Positions 18,051 to 27,719 are shown, counted from the first letter of the stretch. The stretch: 64,000 nucleotides of DNA from Streptomyces akebiae (GCF_019599145.1 NZ_CP080647.1:8866001-8930000); one strand, 5' to 3'. Made by a program: numbers and translations. Notes: a model not told the origin generated them from the sequence alone.

Positions 18051-18942
18051 CGGCGCCGGAGGACACGCCCTTGTAGAACCACCGCTGGGTGATCACGAAC
18101 AGCACCAGCACCGGGATCACGGAGATCACCGAGCCCGCCATCACCATCCGCTGGTCGTAGCCGAAGGACGAGGAGGTGAGGCGGGACAGGCCGAGCGTCA
18201 GGGTGAAGTGGTCCTCGGTGCGCAGCACGATCAGCGGCCACAGGAAGTCGTCCCAGGCGCTGATGAACGTGTTGATGGTGACGACCAGGATCGCGCCCCA
18301 CGCGGACGGCAGATAGAGATACCGGAACCGCTTCCACTCGCCGGCCCCGTCCAGCATCGCCGCGTCCTCGACCTCGCGCGGCACGGCGAGGAACGCGGCG
18401 CGCATGATCAGGACGTTGATGGCGGCGACGAAGCCGGGCAGCCAGACCCCCACCAGGCTGTCGACCAGACCGAGGTCACGGACGCTCAGGAACAGCGACA
18501 CCATGATCGACTCGAAGGGGAACATCATGGACGCCATCAGCAGCACCCAGACCAGCTTGCGTCCCTTCCAGCTCGGCTTGGAGAGCATGTAGCCGGCCAG
18601 CGTGGAGAAGACCAGCTGGCTGGTGACGGAGAGCGCCACGACCACCAGGCTGTTGCGGATGTACGTCCAGACCGGGACCTGCGCGAACACCTCGCGGTAG
18701 GCGCGCAGCGTCGGGTCGTGCGGGAAGAGGGAGGCGTTCTCGCCGAAGACGTCCTCGCCGACGCCCTTCAGCGACGACAGCAACTGCCACAGCAGCGGGC
18801 CGACGGTGATGCCGAGCACGAACAGCAACAGCAGGTAGCGGACGACGAGTTCGCGGGGGCGGCCGTAGTCCCGCCAGCGCGGCATCAGCCGCCGCCCGGC
18901 CGGGAGCGCGGCCGTGGCCGTCTCCTTCACGGCGGTGGTCAC
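18040..18942 (-). CDS. Sugar ABC transporter permease, MalG type
   Basis: The 300-residue protein has six predicted membrane helices, starting LLLLFVLGITVGPLLWQL. The binding-protein-dependent transport signature EVEDAAMLDGAGEWKRFRYLYLP contacts the ATPase. It is the second permease of a carbohydrate importer. GTG at 18942 overlaps the stop of the upstream permease (GTGA), indicating translational coupling. No ATPase gene is nearby. As in many Streptomyces sugar importers, a shared MsiK-type ATPase encoded elsewhere probably drives it. The context of alpha-mannosidase and hexosaminidases suggests Man/GlcNAc oligosaccharides as substrate. Confidence 0.88.
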   Translation of the reverse strand: MTTAVKETATAALPAGRRLMPRWRDYGRPRELVVRYLLLLFVLGITVGPLLWQLLSSLKGVGEDVFGENASLFPHDPTLRAYREVFAQVPVWTYIRNSLVVVALSVTSQLVFSTLAGYMLSKPSWKGRKLVWVLLMASMMFPFESIMVSLFLSVRDLGLVDSLVGVWLPGFVAAINVLIMRAAFLAVPREVEDAAMLDGAGEWKRFRYLYLPSAWGAILVVTINTFISAWDDFLWPLIVLRTEDHFTLTLGLSRLTSSSFGYDQRMVMAGSVISVIPVLVLFVITQRWFYKGVSSGAVKL

Positions 18943-19958
18943 GACTCGTCCTCCTTCGTCAGTCGCTGTGCGAGCAGCGTGAGGCCCAGGGTGAGTACGA
19001 AGAGGGCGACGCTCACCGCCGAGCCGTAGCCGGCGTTCCCGGTGAGCGGGTCGAGGGCGACGTCCCGGATGTAGAAGGGGAGGGTGCGGTCGGCGCCGCC
19101 GGGGCCGCCGGTCGCGCCGCCGAGCATGTAGATCTCCGTGAACACGCGCAGCGAGCCGATGCCGGTGAGGGTGCCGACCAGCATCATCGAGGTGCGCACG
19201 CCCGGCACGGTGACGTGCCAGAAGCGGCGGACCGCGCCCGCGCCGTCCACGGCGGCGGCCTCGTGCAGTTCCCTGGGCACGTTCCCCAGCGCGGCCAGGT
19301 AGAAGATCATGTACCAGCCGAGGCCCTTCCACAGGGTGAGCCCCATCGCGCACAGCAGGATCAGCCAGGAGTCCGACAGGAACGGGATCGCCGACCGGAT
19401 GATGTGGGCCTTCTGCAGCCAGGTGTTGACCAGGCCCTGATCGCTGAGCAGCCACTGCCAGCTGAGCCCCACGACCACGCTGGAGGCGAGGACCGGCGTG
19501 TAGAAGGCGGAGCGGAAGAAGCCGATGCCGGGCAGGTTCTTCTCCACCAGCACGGCCAGCATCAGCGGCAGCAGCACCATCAGCGGGACCACGATCAGCG
19601 CGTACAGCACGCTGTTGCGGGTGGCGAGCCAGAAGTCGGAGTCGCCCAGCATCCGGGTGTAGTTGTCCAGGCCCACGAACGAGGCGGCGCCGCCGAGCGG
19701 TTTGGCGTCGGTGAACGACAGCAGGAGCGTGTTCAGGAACGGGTACAGGCCGAAGACGGTGATGCCGATGATCGCCGGGGACATCCACAGCCACGGCAGC
19801 CACCAGCGGCGGTACAGCGCGGCGCCGCCCGCGTCGGCGCCGGGGCCCGGCTTGAGGGCCCGCAACAGGCGGCGCGGGCCGGTCGGTTCCCCGGGGCGGG
19901 GGTCGCGGGCGGAGACCGCGACCCCCGGTCCCTCGGTGGGGGGAGAGAGGGTGGTCAT
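18939..19958 (-). CDS. Sugar ABC transporter permease, MalF type
   Basis: The 339-residue protein has a cytoplasmic Pro/Gly-rich N-terminus of about 50 residues and then six membrane helices beginning WLPWLWMSPAIIGITVFGLYP. The EAA-type loop ELHEAAAVDGAGAVRRFWHVTVP interacts with the ATPase subunit. It pairs with the downstream MalG-type permease (4-base overlap) and lies 2 bases after the binding-protein gene, so the three form one operon transcribed leftward from the operator at 21374. Confidence 0.88.
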   Translation of the reverse strand: MTTLSPPTEGPGVAVSARDPRPGEPTGPRRLLRALKPGPGADAGGAALYRRWWLPWLWMSPAIIGITVFGLYPFLNTLLLSFTDAKPLGGAASFVGLDNYTRMLGDSDFWLATRNSVLYALIVVPLMVLLPLMLAVLVEKNLPGIGFFRSAFYTPVLASSVVVGLSWQWLLSDQGLVNTWLQKAHIIRSAIPFLSDSWLILLCAMGLTLWKGLGWYMIFYLAALGNVPRELHEAAAVDGAGAVRRFWHVTVPGVRTSMMLVGTLTGIGSLRVFTEIYMLGGATGGPGGADRTLPFYIRDVALDPLTGNAGYGSAVSVALFVLTLGLTLLAQRLTKEDES

Positions 19959-19960
19959 AC

Positions 19961-21334
19961 TCAGCTGCCCTGCTCGATCAGCTCGTTGGCCTTCTTCTGG
20001 GCCTCGTCCAGGGCGTCCTGGGCGCTCTTCTTGCCCTGCATGGCCAGCTGGATCTGGGCCGTGATGGCGTTCAGCTCACCGGGGGTCAGGGCGATCTCGT
20101 CGGCGGTGGAGGTCTTGCGGTCGCTCGCGACGATCTTGCGGGCCTCGGCGAACGGGTCGTCGCCCTCGACCGACTGGAAGAACGGGTCGTCCAGGGAGGC
20201 CGTGGTGGAGGGGAAGATCACCACGTTCGGGTCCTTCGCCCACTCCAACTGGTTCTTCGCGTTGGTCAGGAACTGTGCGAAGGACAGCGCGGTCACCGCG
20301 TTCTTGCTGGTGGACGCGACACCGATGTACTGCGGGGCGCCGACCGTGTGGCCGAGGTCGTCCAGCATGAAGCGGGCGACACCGGTCTTCTTGTAGACGC
20401 TCGGGTTGTTCTGCTGGATGAAGCGCAGGAAGTTGGGGTTCGTCGGGCCGTAGACCAGCTTGCCCTGGCCGTAGACGTTGGCCGGGTCCTGGGTGGAGGA
20501 GAGCGAGTCCCTGGGCATGCCGCCGGCCTTGTAGAGCTTCGTCATGGCGTCGACCCACTGCACGGTCTTCGGGTCGTCGGCGAAGGTGAACTTCTTGCCG
20601 TCGGAGGAGAGGATCTTGATGTCCATCTGCTGCCAGTCGGCCGGGATGCGCAGCTGCGGGTTGGCGAGGAACGCGTAGTACTTGCCGTCCGAGGCCTCCG
20701 CCACCTTCTGGGCGTCCTCGAACAGACCGAGCACGGTCGTCGGAGGTTTGGCCGGATCGAGGCCGGCCTTCTTCATCAGATCGGTGTTGAAGGTCTGCAC
20801 GATGCCGCCGGAGTACCAGGGGAGCACGCTGTGCACCTTCTTGCCGGCGGAGTCGGCGTACATGCTCGACTTCCACAGGTTGGGCACGAACGGCTCGCCC
20901 GCGTCGGGGGCCTTCTTGTCCAGGTCGAGCAGATAGCCGTTCTTGGTGAGCGCGATCGCCGTGTTGACGTTGATGTTCACGACGTCCGGCAGTGTGCAGC
21001 CCTGCGCGTCCGCGACCAGGCGCTGGGTGAAGGTGGCGTCGCCCGGGTCGTCCACCCACTTCACGGTGGTGTCCGGATGGGCCTGCTCGAAGGCCTTGAT
21101 GACGCCGTTGAAGTAGCCGCCGAAGTCTTTCTTCAGGTTGGTCGTCTGGAAGGTGATCGTGCCCTTGACGTCTCCGGTGAGCTTCCCGGAGCCGACGTTG
21201 CCCTGGTCGACCTCGCAGCCGCCGGCCGTGGCGTCCCCGCTGTCGGATCCGCCGCCCGACAGGCCGCAGCCGGCGGCGGTCAGGGTGAGGGCGATGACGC
21301 CCGCCACACATCCGGTCAGTCTTCTCGCGCGCAT
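19961..21334 (-). CDS. Sugar-binding lipoprotein of ABC importer
   Basis: The 457-residue extracellular solute-binding protein (family 1) has a lipoprotein signal ending LTAAGC, with the lipidated Cys at residue 23, followed by a Gly/Ser linker. The mature part shows typical cluster features such as FNTDLMKKAGLDPAKPP and GVASTSKNAVTALSFAQFL. It captures the sugar and delivers it to the two permeases encoded immediately downstream. An RpiR-regulon operator lies 40 bases upstream. The ligand is inferred from context to be an N-glycan-derived oligosaccharide. Confidence 0.88.
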   Translation of the reverse strand: MRARRLTGCVAGVIALTLTAAGCGLSGGGSDSGDATAGGCEVDQGNVGSGKLTGDVKGTITFQTTNLKKDFGGYFNGVIKAFEQAHPDTTVKWVDDPGDATFTQRLVADAQGCTLPDVVNINVNTAIALTKNGYLLDLDKKAPDAGEPFVPNLWKSSMYADSAGKKVHSVLPWYSGGIVQTFNTDLMKKAGLDPAKPPTTVLGLFEDAQKVAEASDGKYYAFLANPQLRIPADWQQMDIKILSSDGKKFTFADDPKTVQWVDAMTKLYKAGGMPRDSLSSTQDPANVYGQGKLVYGPTNPNFLRFIQQNNPSVYKKTGVARFMLDDLGHTVGAPQYIGVASTSKNAVTALSFAQFLTNAKNQLEWAKDPNVVIFPSTTASLDDPFFQSVEGDDPFAEARKIVASDRKTSTADEIALTPGELNAITAQIQLAMQGKKSAQDALDEAQKKANELIEQGS

Positions 21335-21373
21335 GGTGCCTCCTGCGATCAGTCAGCTGCTGGATCGAGTTGC

Positions 21374-21388
21374 TGGTTCAAATCACCA
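21374..21388. promoter_or_regulatory. RpiR-regulon operator site 4 (upstream of importer operon)
   Basis: TGGTTCAAATCACCA is an imperfect palindrome that matches the sites at 26753 and 27861. It is 40 bases upstream of the binding-protein start on the minus strand, a position suited to repression. Confidence 0.65.
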
Positions 21389-21519
21389 ACTTGGACTTCG
21401 ATTGATGAAAAGGTGGACCAGAATTCATCGGAGGTCAATGCCTGGCCGTGTTGCTTTTCGGTTCCGAGTCGCGCACCGGGTGTCCGGTGCCGGTCCCGCG
21501 CCCGAGCGCGGGCCGCGCG

Positions 21520-22320
21520 TCAGTGCCGGTGCTCGTGGTCGGGGTGCGAGGGATCACCGGGGTGCTCGTGCCCCGGCGTGTACTCCACTTCGGCCCGCGC
21601 CCGGTCCAGCCAGTCGAAGAAGGCCTGTCGGCCCATGGCCCGCCGCAACTCCCGTACGACGTCCTCGTGGACCTCGTCGTACGGCAGGAAGTCGCCCGGC
21701 ACCGCCCCGTCGTACGGGTCCACACCGCGGCGCAGCGCCTCCGAGGTGAGGAAGCGGTCCGGATTGCGGTCGTAGTAGCCCCGTACGGCCTTCTCCGGCA
21801 CCTTCTGCTCGGCCTCCAGCGCCGCCAGCAGGGTGCGCGCGGCGGGGGAGCGGGCGAGCGTCACCGCGATGATGCTGCCCAGGTCGGCGACCTCGGTCCC
21901 GGACACCGCGAGCGGGCGGGCCAGGGACTCGTCGGGCGGCGGGGCGAGCCCGCGCGCGGCGCACGCCCGCCGGGCCAGCTCGTCGGCGACGGCCACCTGC
22001 GTGGCCCACCGTCTGCGCTGCCGCTCCGCCCGCGCCCGCCCCTCCGGCCGGACCTCCCGGTCCCGCGCGGGCACGATCGCCAGCACGGCGTCCACGCGAT
22101 CCCTGGCGACCGGCTCACCGCCGAGGAGCGCGGCGGGCGCGCCGTCCGTCTCGTGGCCGTGCGCCGCCGAGTGGGCGTCGTGCGGCGCGGGTCCGACCGA
22201 CGTCGCCGGACCCTGGTGCGGCCCGTGCCCGTCCGCGGCCGGGGCCGGGGCCGGGCGCCCGCGAGGCGAGGCGGGGCGATCCAGTCCCGTGCCGCCGCCG
22301 TGTGCCGTCCGTCCGTTCAC
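21520..22320 (-). CDS. His-rich protein with a SurA/parvulin-like helical region
   Basis: The 266-residue protein has a Pro/His-rich start (RTAHGGGTGLDRPASP, HDAHSAAHGHE). A charged helical middle ends in GYYDRNPDRFLTSEALR, resembling the linker helices of SurA- or PrsA-like prolyl isomerases. The tail is a His/Asp cluster (HEHPGDPSHPDHEHRH) able to bind metal. No catalytic parvulin domain or signal peptide is evident, so the isomerase label is weak. GTG at 22320 overlaps the stop of the alpha-mannosidase gene as GTGA, so it is translated with it. Unknown function; a maturation or metal (zinc) delivery partner of the mannosidase is a speculation from context. Confidence 0.6.
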   Translation of the reverse strand: MNGRTAHGGGTGLDRPASPRGRPAPAPAADGHGPHQGPATSVGPAPHDAHSAAHGHETDGAPAALLGGEPVARDRVDAVLAIVPARDREVRPEGRARAERQRRRWATQVAVADELARRACAARGLAPPPDESLARPLAVSGTEVADLGSIIAVTLARSPAARTLLAALEAEQKVPEKAVRGYYDRNPDRFLTSEALRRGVDPYDGAVPGDFLPYDEVHEDVVRELRRAMGRQAFFDWLDRARAEVEYTPGHEHPGDPSHPDHEHRH

Positions 22321-25300
22321 GGCCCCACCTCCAGGACGACCGCCTCCGTGTAGGCCACGCGGCCGTGCCACCCGGCCTTCGCCATCAGCCAGTACGAACC
22401 CGGGGACACCGCCGAGCCGTCGATCTCGATCAGGCACTCGGCGCTCTCCCCGGCGGCCAGGGCGAAGCCCTGGAGGCCCGGTGCGACGCCCGCCCAGGTC
22501 CCCCACGACGACAGGGCCCAGAGGGTTCCGCCGACCGGCCCCCGGGTGGTGTTCCGCAGCCGCACCGGGACCCGCACCCGTGCGCCCCGGCGCACCTCGA
22601 CCCGGTCGACGCCCAACTCCATCACCAGACTCGGCCCGGTCCGCCCGTCCGGCTCGCCCCCCACCGCCGCGCCGGGCACGTCCAGGGCGACCACGTCCTC
22701 GAACGTCTGCCCGCCGTGGGCCAGCCGCGCGGCCAGCGCGTAGCGGCCGGGCACCGGGTCCCGCGGTGGCGTCACGGTGACCTCGGTGAGCGAGAAGCCG
22801 CCGGCGCCGAGCGCGTACGGCAGTTCGGCGGGCTCGGCGCTCCAGCCGGGCGGCACCTCCAGGACGACCGTGCCCGAGACCGGCGCGTCGGTCAGTTCGG
22901 AGGAGATCCGGACCGTCGCCGTGACCGGGCCGTCGGCGGTCAGCGCGGACGGTGAGAGATAGACGGCCACGGGCATGTTCCCGCGCGGCGCCGGACCGGA
23001 GTTGTGCAGCCAGTAACGGGTGTGCACGGGCTGGGCGGGTTCGTGCGCGGCGACACCGGCGCCCGCGGCCGGGAGTCCGCACGACGGCGAGGGCCGCGCG
23101 GTGGGGCCGCCGTCGTGCGTGGCGTCGTCGGTGGGCCCGCAGGACCGTACGGGCGGAGCGGCGGCGACCGGCGAGGCCAGCACGGTGGCCACCTCGAACC
23201 CCGTGAGGTCCAGCTCCAACGCCCCGTCCGCACCGGGGGCCAGAGCCTCACCGGCCCGCTCCAGGACGTCCGCCCGGCGGCCCTCGGCCCATGCCGACGG
23301 CCCCGTCACCCGCGCCCGCACCGGCCGGCCGTCCACCTCGTGCGCCCGTACGACGACCTCGCGCGCCGGGTCCACGGGGTCCGAGCCGCCCCGGGCCAGC
23401 GGCGACCCGGCCGGCTTGAAGGCGTCCAGCACCACTCGTCCCTCGGGCTCCAGCGCCAGCAGCGTCGCGGTCCTCGGCAGACCCGCCGACGTCCCGGCGG
23501 GCTCCCGCAGCCGTGCCGTGAGCGGGTGCTCGGGCGTCCTCAACCGTCCCGTGAGCGGATGGTTGAAGGCGTGCCCCGCGCGCGGCCAGCCCAGCTCGCG
23601 CCAGTCGCCCTCGCCCGCGACGACCGCGTACTCGAAGGTGTGCGACCAGCGCTGGAGCTGGAAGCCGGAACCGTCGGGCGCGGTGCGGCGGGGCGGGTCG
23701 ACCCAGACGCCGGAGGGCCAGCCGGTGCAGGAGCGCATCAGCGACATGCAGAGGTCGCCGCCGGAGGTGACGACACAGCCCGGGGTGCCCCGGTTCAGGA
23801 TCGCGAAGCCCCGTCCGTCCCAGGCGTCGCCGGGCGGCAGCGCCTCGCCGCCCCCGGCCGCGATGGCCCGTACGGTCGCGTCGTCGAGGTCGGCGATCAG
23901 CGCGTCCACGGCCTTCGCGTCGTCCTCGGGGCGGGCGCCCGCCACCACGAGCAGCGGCAGCCGCTCCAGGTCGCGCAGGTCGGCGCCGGGCACCCACTCC
24001 TCGCGCAGGGAGGCGCGGGGCGCCACCCACACCGCCGCCAGACCGTCCTCGGCGAGTTGGCGGCGCAGTTCGCGGGCCGCCGCCGGGTCCCAGGCGAGGA
24101 CCTCGGCGACCATGGCGTTGCGTTCCGGGCCGCCCACGGCGACACGGATGTCGGGCAGGTTGGAGTCGACCTCCAGATCGCCGTAGCGGGGGCCGCCCGC
24201 GATCGTCGAGGTGGCCGTGACGCCGGTGCGGACCAGGGCGGCGGCGAGTGGGGTGCCCAGTTCACCGGCGATGTCCCAGTCGCCGAAGACCAGTTCGGCG
24301 ACGCCGATCGACCGGTGGCCGAGCAGGGCGCCGGTGTCGTCGTGGACCGCGACGCGGGCGGTGGAGCCCAGTCCGAACCAGGTGTTGGCCGGGTTGTCGA
24401 GCGTCCACGGGAACCGCTCGCTGTCCACGTCCACGAAGCCGAAGCCACGTCCGACGACCGCGTCCGCGACCTCGTGCACCGGCAACCCACCGCGTACGTC
24501 CGAGGGCCAGCGCACCCGGATCAGCCGGTCGGCGCCGTCGTAGCCGTCGACGGTCGTCGTCACGTCCAGCCGGTCCACCCCCGCCCAGAGGGTGAGCCGC
24601 TGGGTGTACCGGAAAAGGCCCAGGTCGGCGCGGACGGTGATGCGGGAGCCCGCCGGAGAGTGTGCGACATCGATGTCAGCCGTCACGTCCCGGCTGCGGG
24701 CGGCCGTGGTGCCGGTCGGGGTGAGATGCCAGGGGCCCTCGCCGAAGCGCGGGTGCCTCGGGTACTCCTCCTGCACCACCAGCTCGTTGCCGATGTCCCC
24801 GGACCGCAGCAGCTCCCGGCCGCCCCCGGCCCCGGTGAGCGCGCGCAGAGAGCTGACACCGCCGCCTCGGGCGGGGTCGACGGTCACCTCGTAGAACTCG
24901 TTGCGGATGGTCGTCCCCTCGCCGGCCGTCCAGCCGGGCACCGAACCGTCCGCCAGCGGGAGCGCCTTGAGGCCCATGCCGGGCACCTCCGGCACGACGA
25001 CGCTCAGTTCGCCGTCCTCGGACACGGCGGGCAGCGGCAGTCCGGTGTGGTCGAGCGGGATCCGGCCGGGGTCGGCGACGGTCAGCACGTCCCCCCGCCG
25101 CCAGGTCGCGGAGTTGAAGACGACCAGGTCCGCTCCGTCGCCCGGCAGCGGCGCGACCCGGTCCGCGAGCGCCTGGGTGGCGTCGGCGTGCACCTCCCGC
25201 GCCAGGTCGTACAACTCCCGCCAGCCGGTGAGCAGATCGATGTAGACCTGGTCCGACTCGGAGCCGGTGATGGCGTCGTGGTGCGCGCCGTAGATCAGCT

Positions 25301-26705
25301 GCCGCCAGGCCTTGTCGAGGGCCGCGTCCGGATAGGTGTGCCCGGTGGTCAGGCAGGCGAGGGTCGCCCAGGCCTCGGCGTCGGCGAGCAGCGCCTCGCC
25401 GTACCGCTGGGCCTGCTTGGTGTCGATGTAGGAGACGTCCTTGCCGGTGTAGACCGGGTTCATGTCCCGGGTCTGCGGGGAGGCCGTGCGCCCCTCCCGC
25501 TCCAGCTCGGCGCGGACGGCGGCGAAGAAGTCCCGGGGGATGCCGCTGACGAAGCGGGGCCAGACGTACCGCTCGTTCCAGTCGCGGTGGATGCCCATCA
25601 CCCAGCGGCACGGCGGCGCGTAGTCGCCGCCGACGGGCAGCAGGACGTTCCGGGTGAGTGCGACCTTCTTCAGCCCCCGGAAGAGCTTGAGCGCGGCCGC
25701 TTCCGCCTCGGGGAGCGTGGGCGCGTTGTCGATGGCCCAGCCGGCGCCGTAGTGGTTGACCATGTACGCGGTCAGCAGGCCGCGTCCGCTCGGAGCGATC
25801 CAGCTGAACTCCGCCGGGAACTGCATCCGTCGCGGATCGCGCGGCTCCTCACCGAACACCGACAGGGTCGGCCCCCACTGGTGGAAGGGACCGCGCGCCC
25901 ACGAACTCGACGTGACCCCCGCGTCGGCCATCAGCCCCGGGAACTGCGGATCGTGCCCGAAGGCGTCCAGCTGCCAGGCGGTCTCCGGCGCGGCCCCCAT
26001 GATCCCGCGCTGGAAGCCGTCGCCGTACAGCGCGTTGCGCACGGTCGCCTCGGCGCCGGTGAGGTTGGTGTTGGGCTCGTTGTAGGTGCCGCCCATGATC
26101 TCGACCCGGCCGGTGCGGATCAGCTGCCGCAGGAAGGCCCGCTCCTCCGGGAAGGCGTCCCAGTAGGGCTTGAGGTAGTCGACCTCGGCGAGCACGAAGG
26201 TGTACGCCGGATCGCGCCGGGCCAGGTCGCAGTGGGCGCGGACGAGACTCATGCCGGACTGGCCGCGCGAGTCGAAGGTCCGCGCGGGCAGGCCCGTGAC
26301 GGCCGGGTCGTCGGCGACGTCCCAGGTCTCGGTGTAGGCGGCCTGGGTGTTCCACCAGACGGGGTCGTAGTGGAAGTGGCTGACCATGAACATGGTCCAG
26401 CCGGGCTCGGCGACCGTGAACCCGGCGGCCCGCCGGGCCACCAGCTCTCCGTCGGCGGCCGTGACGGTGATCTCCCGGTGGTCGCCGACGGCGAGACCCT
26501 CCGTGGTCACGGGTATCTCGGCGCGCGCGGTGCCGTCCTCGCCGACGGTGACGACGCTCTGCCCGACGGCGCGGACACCGGGGCCTTCCACGCTCAGCCG
26601 GACCGTCCGGCCCGCATCGTGCCCGACCTCCACGGCGACCACCTGGTGGGGCTGGTCCTCCGTCCCGACGAAGAGCTCGGTCGACTCGACAGAGATGACG
26701 CGCAT
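22317..26705 (-). CDS. GH38 alpha-mannosidase, large, with C-terminal accessory domains
   Basis: The 1462-residue protein contains a GH38 catalytic domain. HFHYDPVWW near residue 110 provides zinc ligands. AWQLDAFGHDPQFPGLM contains D247, the nucleophile equivalent, and GAHHDAITGSE supplies another zinc site. Mid and late beta domains follow, and the C-terminal 350 residues hold sequences of the NPCBM-associated NEW3 type (SGTVVLEVPPGWSAEP, LRNTTRGPVGG). GH38 enzymes trim alpha-mannose from N-glycans. The protein is about 400 residues longer than ordinary bacterial GH38 enzymes. No signal peptide is seen, so export is unclear. Two regulon operators lie 48-90 bases upstream, and the His-rich gene is coupled downstream. 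Confidence 0.9.
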   Translation of the reverse strand: MRVISVESTELFVGTEDQPHQVVAVEVGHDAGRTVRLSVEGPGVRAVGQSVVTVGEDGTARAEIPVTTEGLAVGDHREITVTAADGELVARRAAGFTVAEPGWTMFMVSHFHYDPVWWNTQAAYTETWDVADDPAVTGLPARTFDSRGQSGMSLVRAHCDLARRDPAYTFVLAEVDYLKPYWDAFPEERAFLRQLIRTGRVEIMGGTYNEPNTNLTGAEATVRNALYGDGFQRGIMGAAPETAWQLDAFGHDPQFPGLMADAGVTSSSWARGPFHQWGPTLSVFGEEPRDPRRMQFPAEFSWIAPSGRGLLTAYMVNHYGAGWAIDNAPTLPEAEAAALKLFRGLKKVALTRNVLLPVGGDYAPPCRWVMGIHRDWNERYVWPRFVSGIPRDFFAAVRAELEREGRTASPQTRDMNPVYTGKDVSYIDTKQAQRYGEALLADAEAWATLACLTTGHTYPDAALDKAWRQLIYGAHHDAITGSESDQVYIDLLTGWRELYDLAREVHADATQALADRVAPLPGDGADLVVFNSATWRRGDVLTVADPGRIPLDHTGLPLPAVSEDGELSVVVPEVPGMGLKALPLADGSVPGWTAGEGTTIRNEFYEVTVDPARGGGVSSLRALTGAGGGRELLRSGDIGNELVVQEEYPRHPRFGEGPWHLTPTGTTAARSRDVTADIDVAHSPAGSRITVRADLGLFRYTQRLTLWAGVDRLDVTTTVDGYDGADRLIRVRWPSDVRGGLPVHEVADAVVGRGFGFVDVDSERFPWTLDNPANTWFGLGSTARVAVHDDTGALLGHRSIGVAELVFGDWDIAGELGTPLAAALVRTGVTATSTIAGGPRYGDLEVDSNLPDIRVAVGGPERNAMVAEVLAWDPAAARELRRQLAEDGLAAVWVAPRASLREEWVPGADLRDLERLPLLVVAGARPEDDAKAVDALIADLDDATVRAIAAGGGEALPPGDAWDGRGFAILNRGTPGCVVTSGGDLCMSLMRSCTGWPSGVWVDPPRRTAPDGSGFQLQRWSHTFEYAVVAGEGDWRELGWPRAGHAFNHPLTGRLRTPEHPLTARLREPAGTSAGLPRTATLLALEPEGRVVLDAFKPAGSPLARGGSDPVDPAREVVVRAHEVDGRPVRARVTGPSAWAEGRRADVLERAGEALAPGADGALELDLTGFEVATVLASPVAAAPPVRSCGPTDDATHDGGPTARPSPSCGLPAAGAGVAAHEPAQPVHTRYWLHNSGPAPRGNMPVAVYLSPSALTADGPVTATVRISSELTDAPVSGTVVLEVPPGWSAEPAELPYALGAGGFSLTEVTVTPPRDPVPGRYALAARLAHGGQTFEDVVALDVPGAAVGGEPDGRTGPSLVMELGVDRVEVRRGARVRVPVRLRNTTRGPVGGTLWALSSWGTWAGVAPGLQGFALAAGESAECLIEIDGSAVSPGSYWLMAKAGWHGRVAYTEAVVLEVGP

Positions 26706-26752
26706 GGGGCTCCTACGAGTGCTCGGGGGAGCCCCATCCTGGCAGCGAGGGG

Positions 26753-26767
26753 TGGTTCAATCAACCA
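26753..26767. promoter_or_regulatory. RpiR-regulon operator site 5
   Basis: TGGTTCAATCAACCA is the most symmetrical copy of the motif, with half-sites TGGTTCA and TGGTTGA. It lies 48 bases upstream of the alpha-mannosidase start and 28 bases (centre to centre) from site 6. Confidence 0.7.
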
Positions 26768-26780
26768 TGCATTGGAATAT

Positions 26781-26795
26781 TGGTTGATTCATCCA
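26781..26795. promoter_or_regulatory. RpiR-regulon operator site 6
   Basis: TGGTTGATTCATCCA is the second copy in the gap between the regulator gene and the alpha-mannosidase gene, which are transcribed in the same direction. The pairing suggests cooperative binding. Confidence 0.65.
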
Positions 26796-26834
26796 TGCAG
26801 AGTGCTCGCCGGTGACGGCCGCGCCGTGCCCCGG

Positions 26835-27719
26835 TCAGCGGCTGCGCCGGGACTTCACCGCGTGTGCCCCCGCGATGTGGTCGGTCAGCGCCAGGGAGGC
26901 GCTCGCCCGCTGGTAGGAGAGCTGGCCGACGCGGACGTAGAGGCAGTCGATGAGCATCAGCACGGAGTGGCGGGCGCCGATGCTGCCGGTGCGGAAGCTG
27001 GTCTCCGACGAGGAGGAGATCAGCCGGATGTCGGCGGCGCGGGCCAGCGGTGAGCGGGGGTCGGCGGTCAGGGCGATGGTGGTGGCACCGCGCTCCCTGG
27101 CCAGCTCGAACGGCTCGATCACCTCCCGGGTGGCGCCGGAGTGGGAGATGCCGATCGCCACGTCGGCCGGGGTGAGCAGGGCGGCCGAGGTGGTCGCCGC
27201 GTGCACCTCGGTCCAGCCGCGCACCGCGCAGCCGATGCGGAACAGCCGGGTCTCCGTCTCCTGGGCGACCGCGCCGCTGCCGCCGACGCCGTACACGTCC
27301 GTGCGTCGCGCGCGGGCCACGGCCTGCGCCGCTCGCTCCACGGAGTCCAGGTCGATCCGGTCGATGGTCTGCTGGATCGCCCGCAGATCGGCGGTGCCGA
27401 CGACCTGGACGACCCGCTCCAGGCTGTCGTCGGGGGAGATGTCCGGCCCGATCTCGGCGCTGCCCCACTCGGAGGACTCGCCCCGGCCGCGCTCCTGGGC
27501 CAGCTCGATCAGCAGGTGCTGATAGGAGTCGAGGCCGATGGCCCGGCAGAAGCGGGTCACGGTGGCCTGGGAGGTGCCGGTGCGCCGGCCCAGCTCCGCG
27601 GCCGAGCAGTGGGTGACGGCGGCCGGATCCTCCAGGATCAGCTCGCCGACCTTCCGCAGGGAGCCGGCCAGCCGGGGCAACTCGGTGCGGATCAGGGTGG
27701 TGACATCGGTCGAGGGCAT
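26835..27719 (-). CDS. RpiR/MurR-family transcriptional regulator with SIS domain
   Basis: The 294-residue regulator has an N-terminal RpiR helix-turn-helix (CSAAELGRRTGTSQATVTRFCRAIGLDSYQ, split here by its two helices). A C-terminal SIS sugar-phosphate-binding domain follows, with YGVGGSGAVAQETETRL and GISHSGATREVIEPFE. Such proteins bind aminosugar phosphates or related effectors and release DNA. ATG at 27719 begins the conserved domain. It lies between the alpha-mannosidase gene and the divergent SIS-domain gene, in the middle of eight copies of a shared 15-bp palindrome, and is the obvious candidate to bind them. Its own promoter faces the operator at 27861 and the inverted repeat at 27832. 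Confidence 0.85.
   Translation of the reverse strand: MPSTDVTTLIRTELPRLAGSLRKVGELILEDPAAVTHCSAAELGRRTGTSQATVTRFCRAIGLDSYQHLLIELAQERGRGESSEWGSAEIGPDISPDDSLERVVQVVGTADLRAIQQTIDRIDLDSVERAAQAVARARRTDVYGVGGSGAVAQETETRLFRIGCAVRGWTEVHAATTSAALLTPADVAIGISHSGATREVIEPFELARERGATTIALTADPRSPLARAADIRLISSSSETSFRTGSIGARHSVLMLIDCLYVRVGQLSYQRASASLALTDHIAGAHAVKSRRSR

Noticed and set aside
23004..27053. A 1349-codon open frame on the plus strand opposite the alpha-mannosidase gene
   Set aside because: It lies fully antisense to a clear GH38 gene, has no domains, and is low-complexity; it arises from GC-rich codon use.
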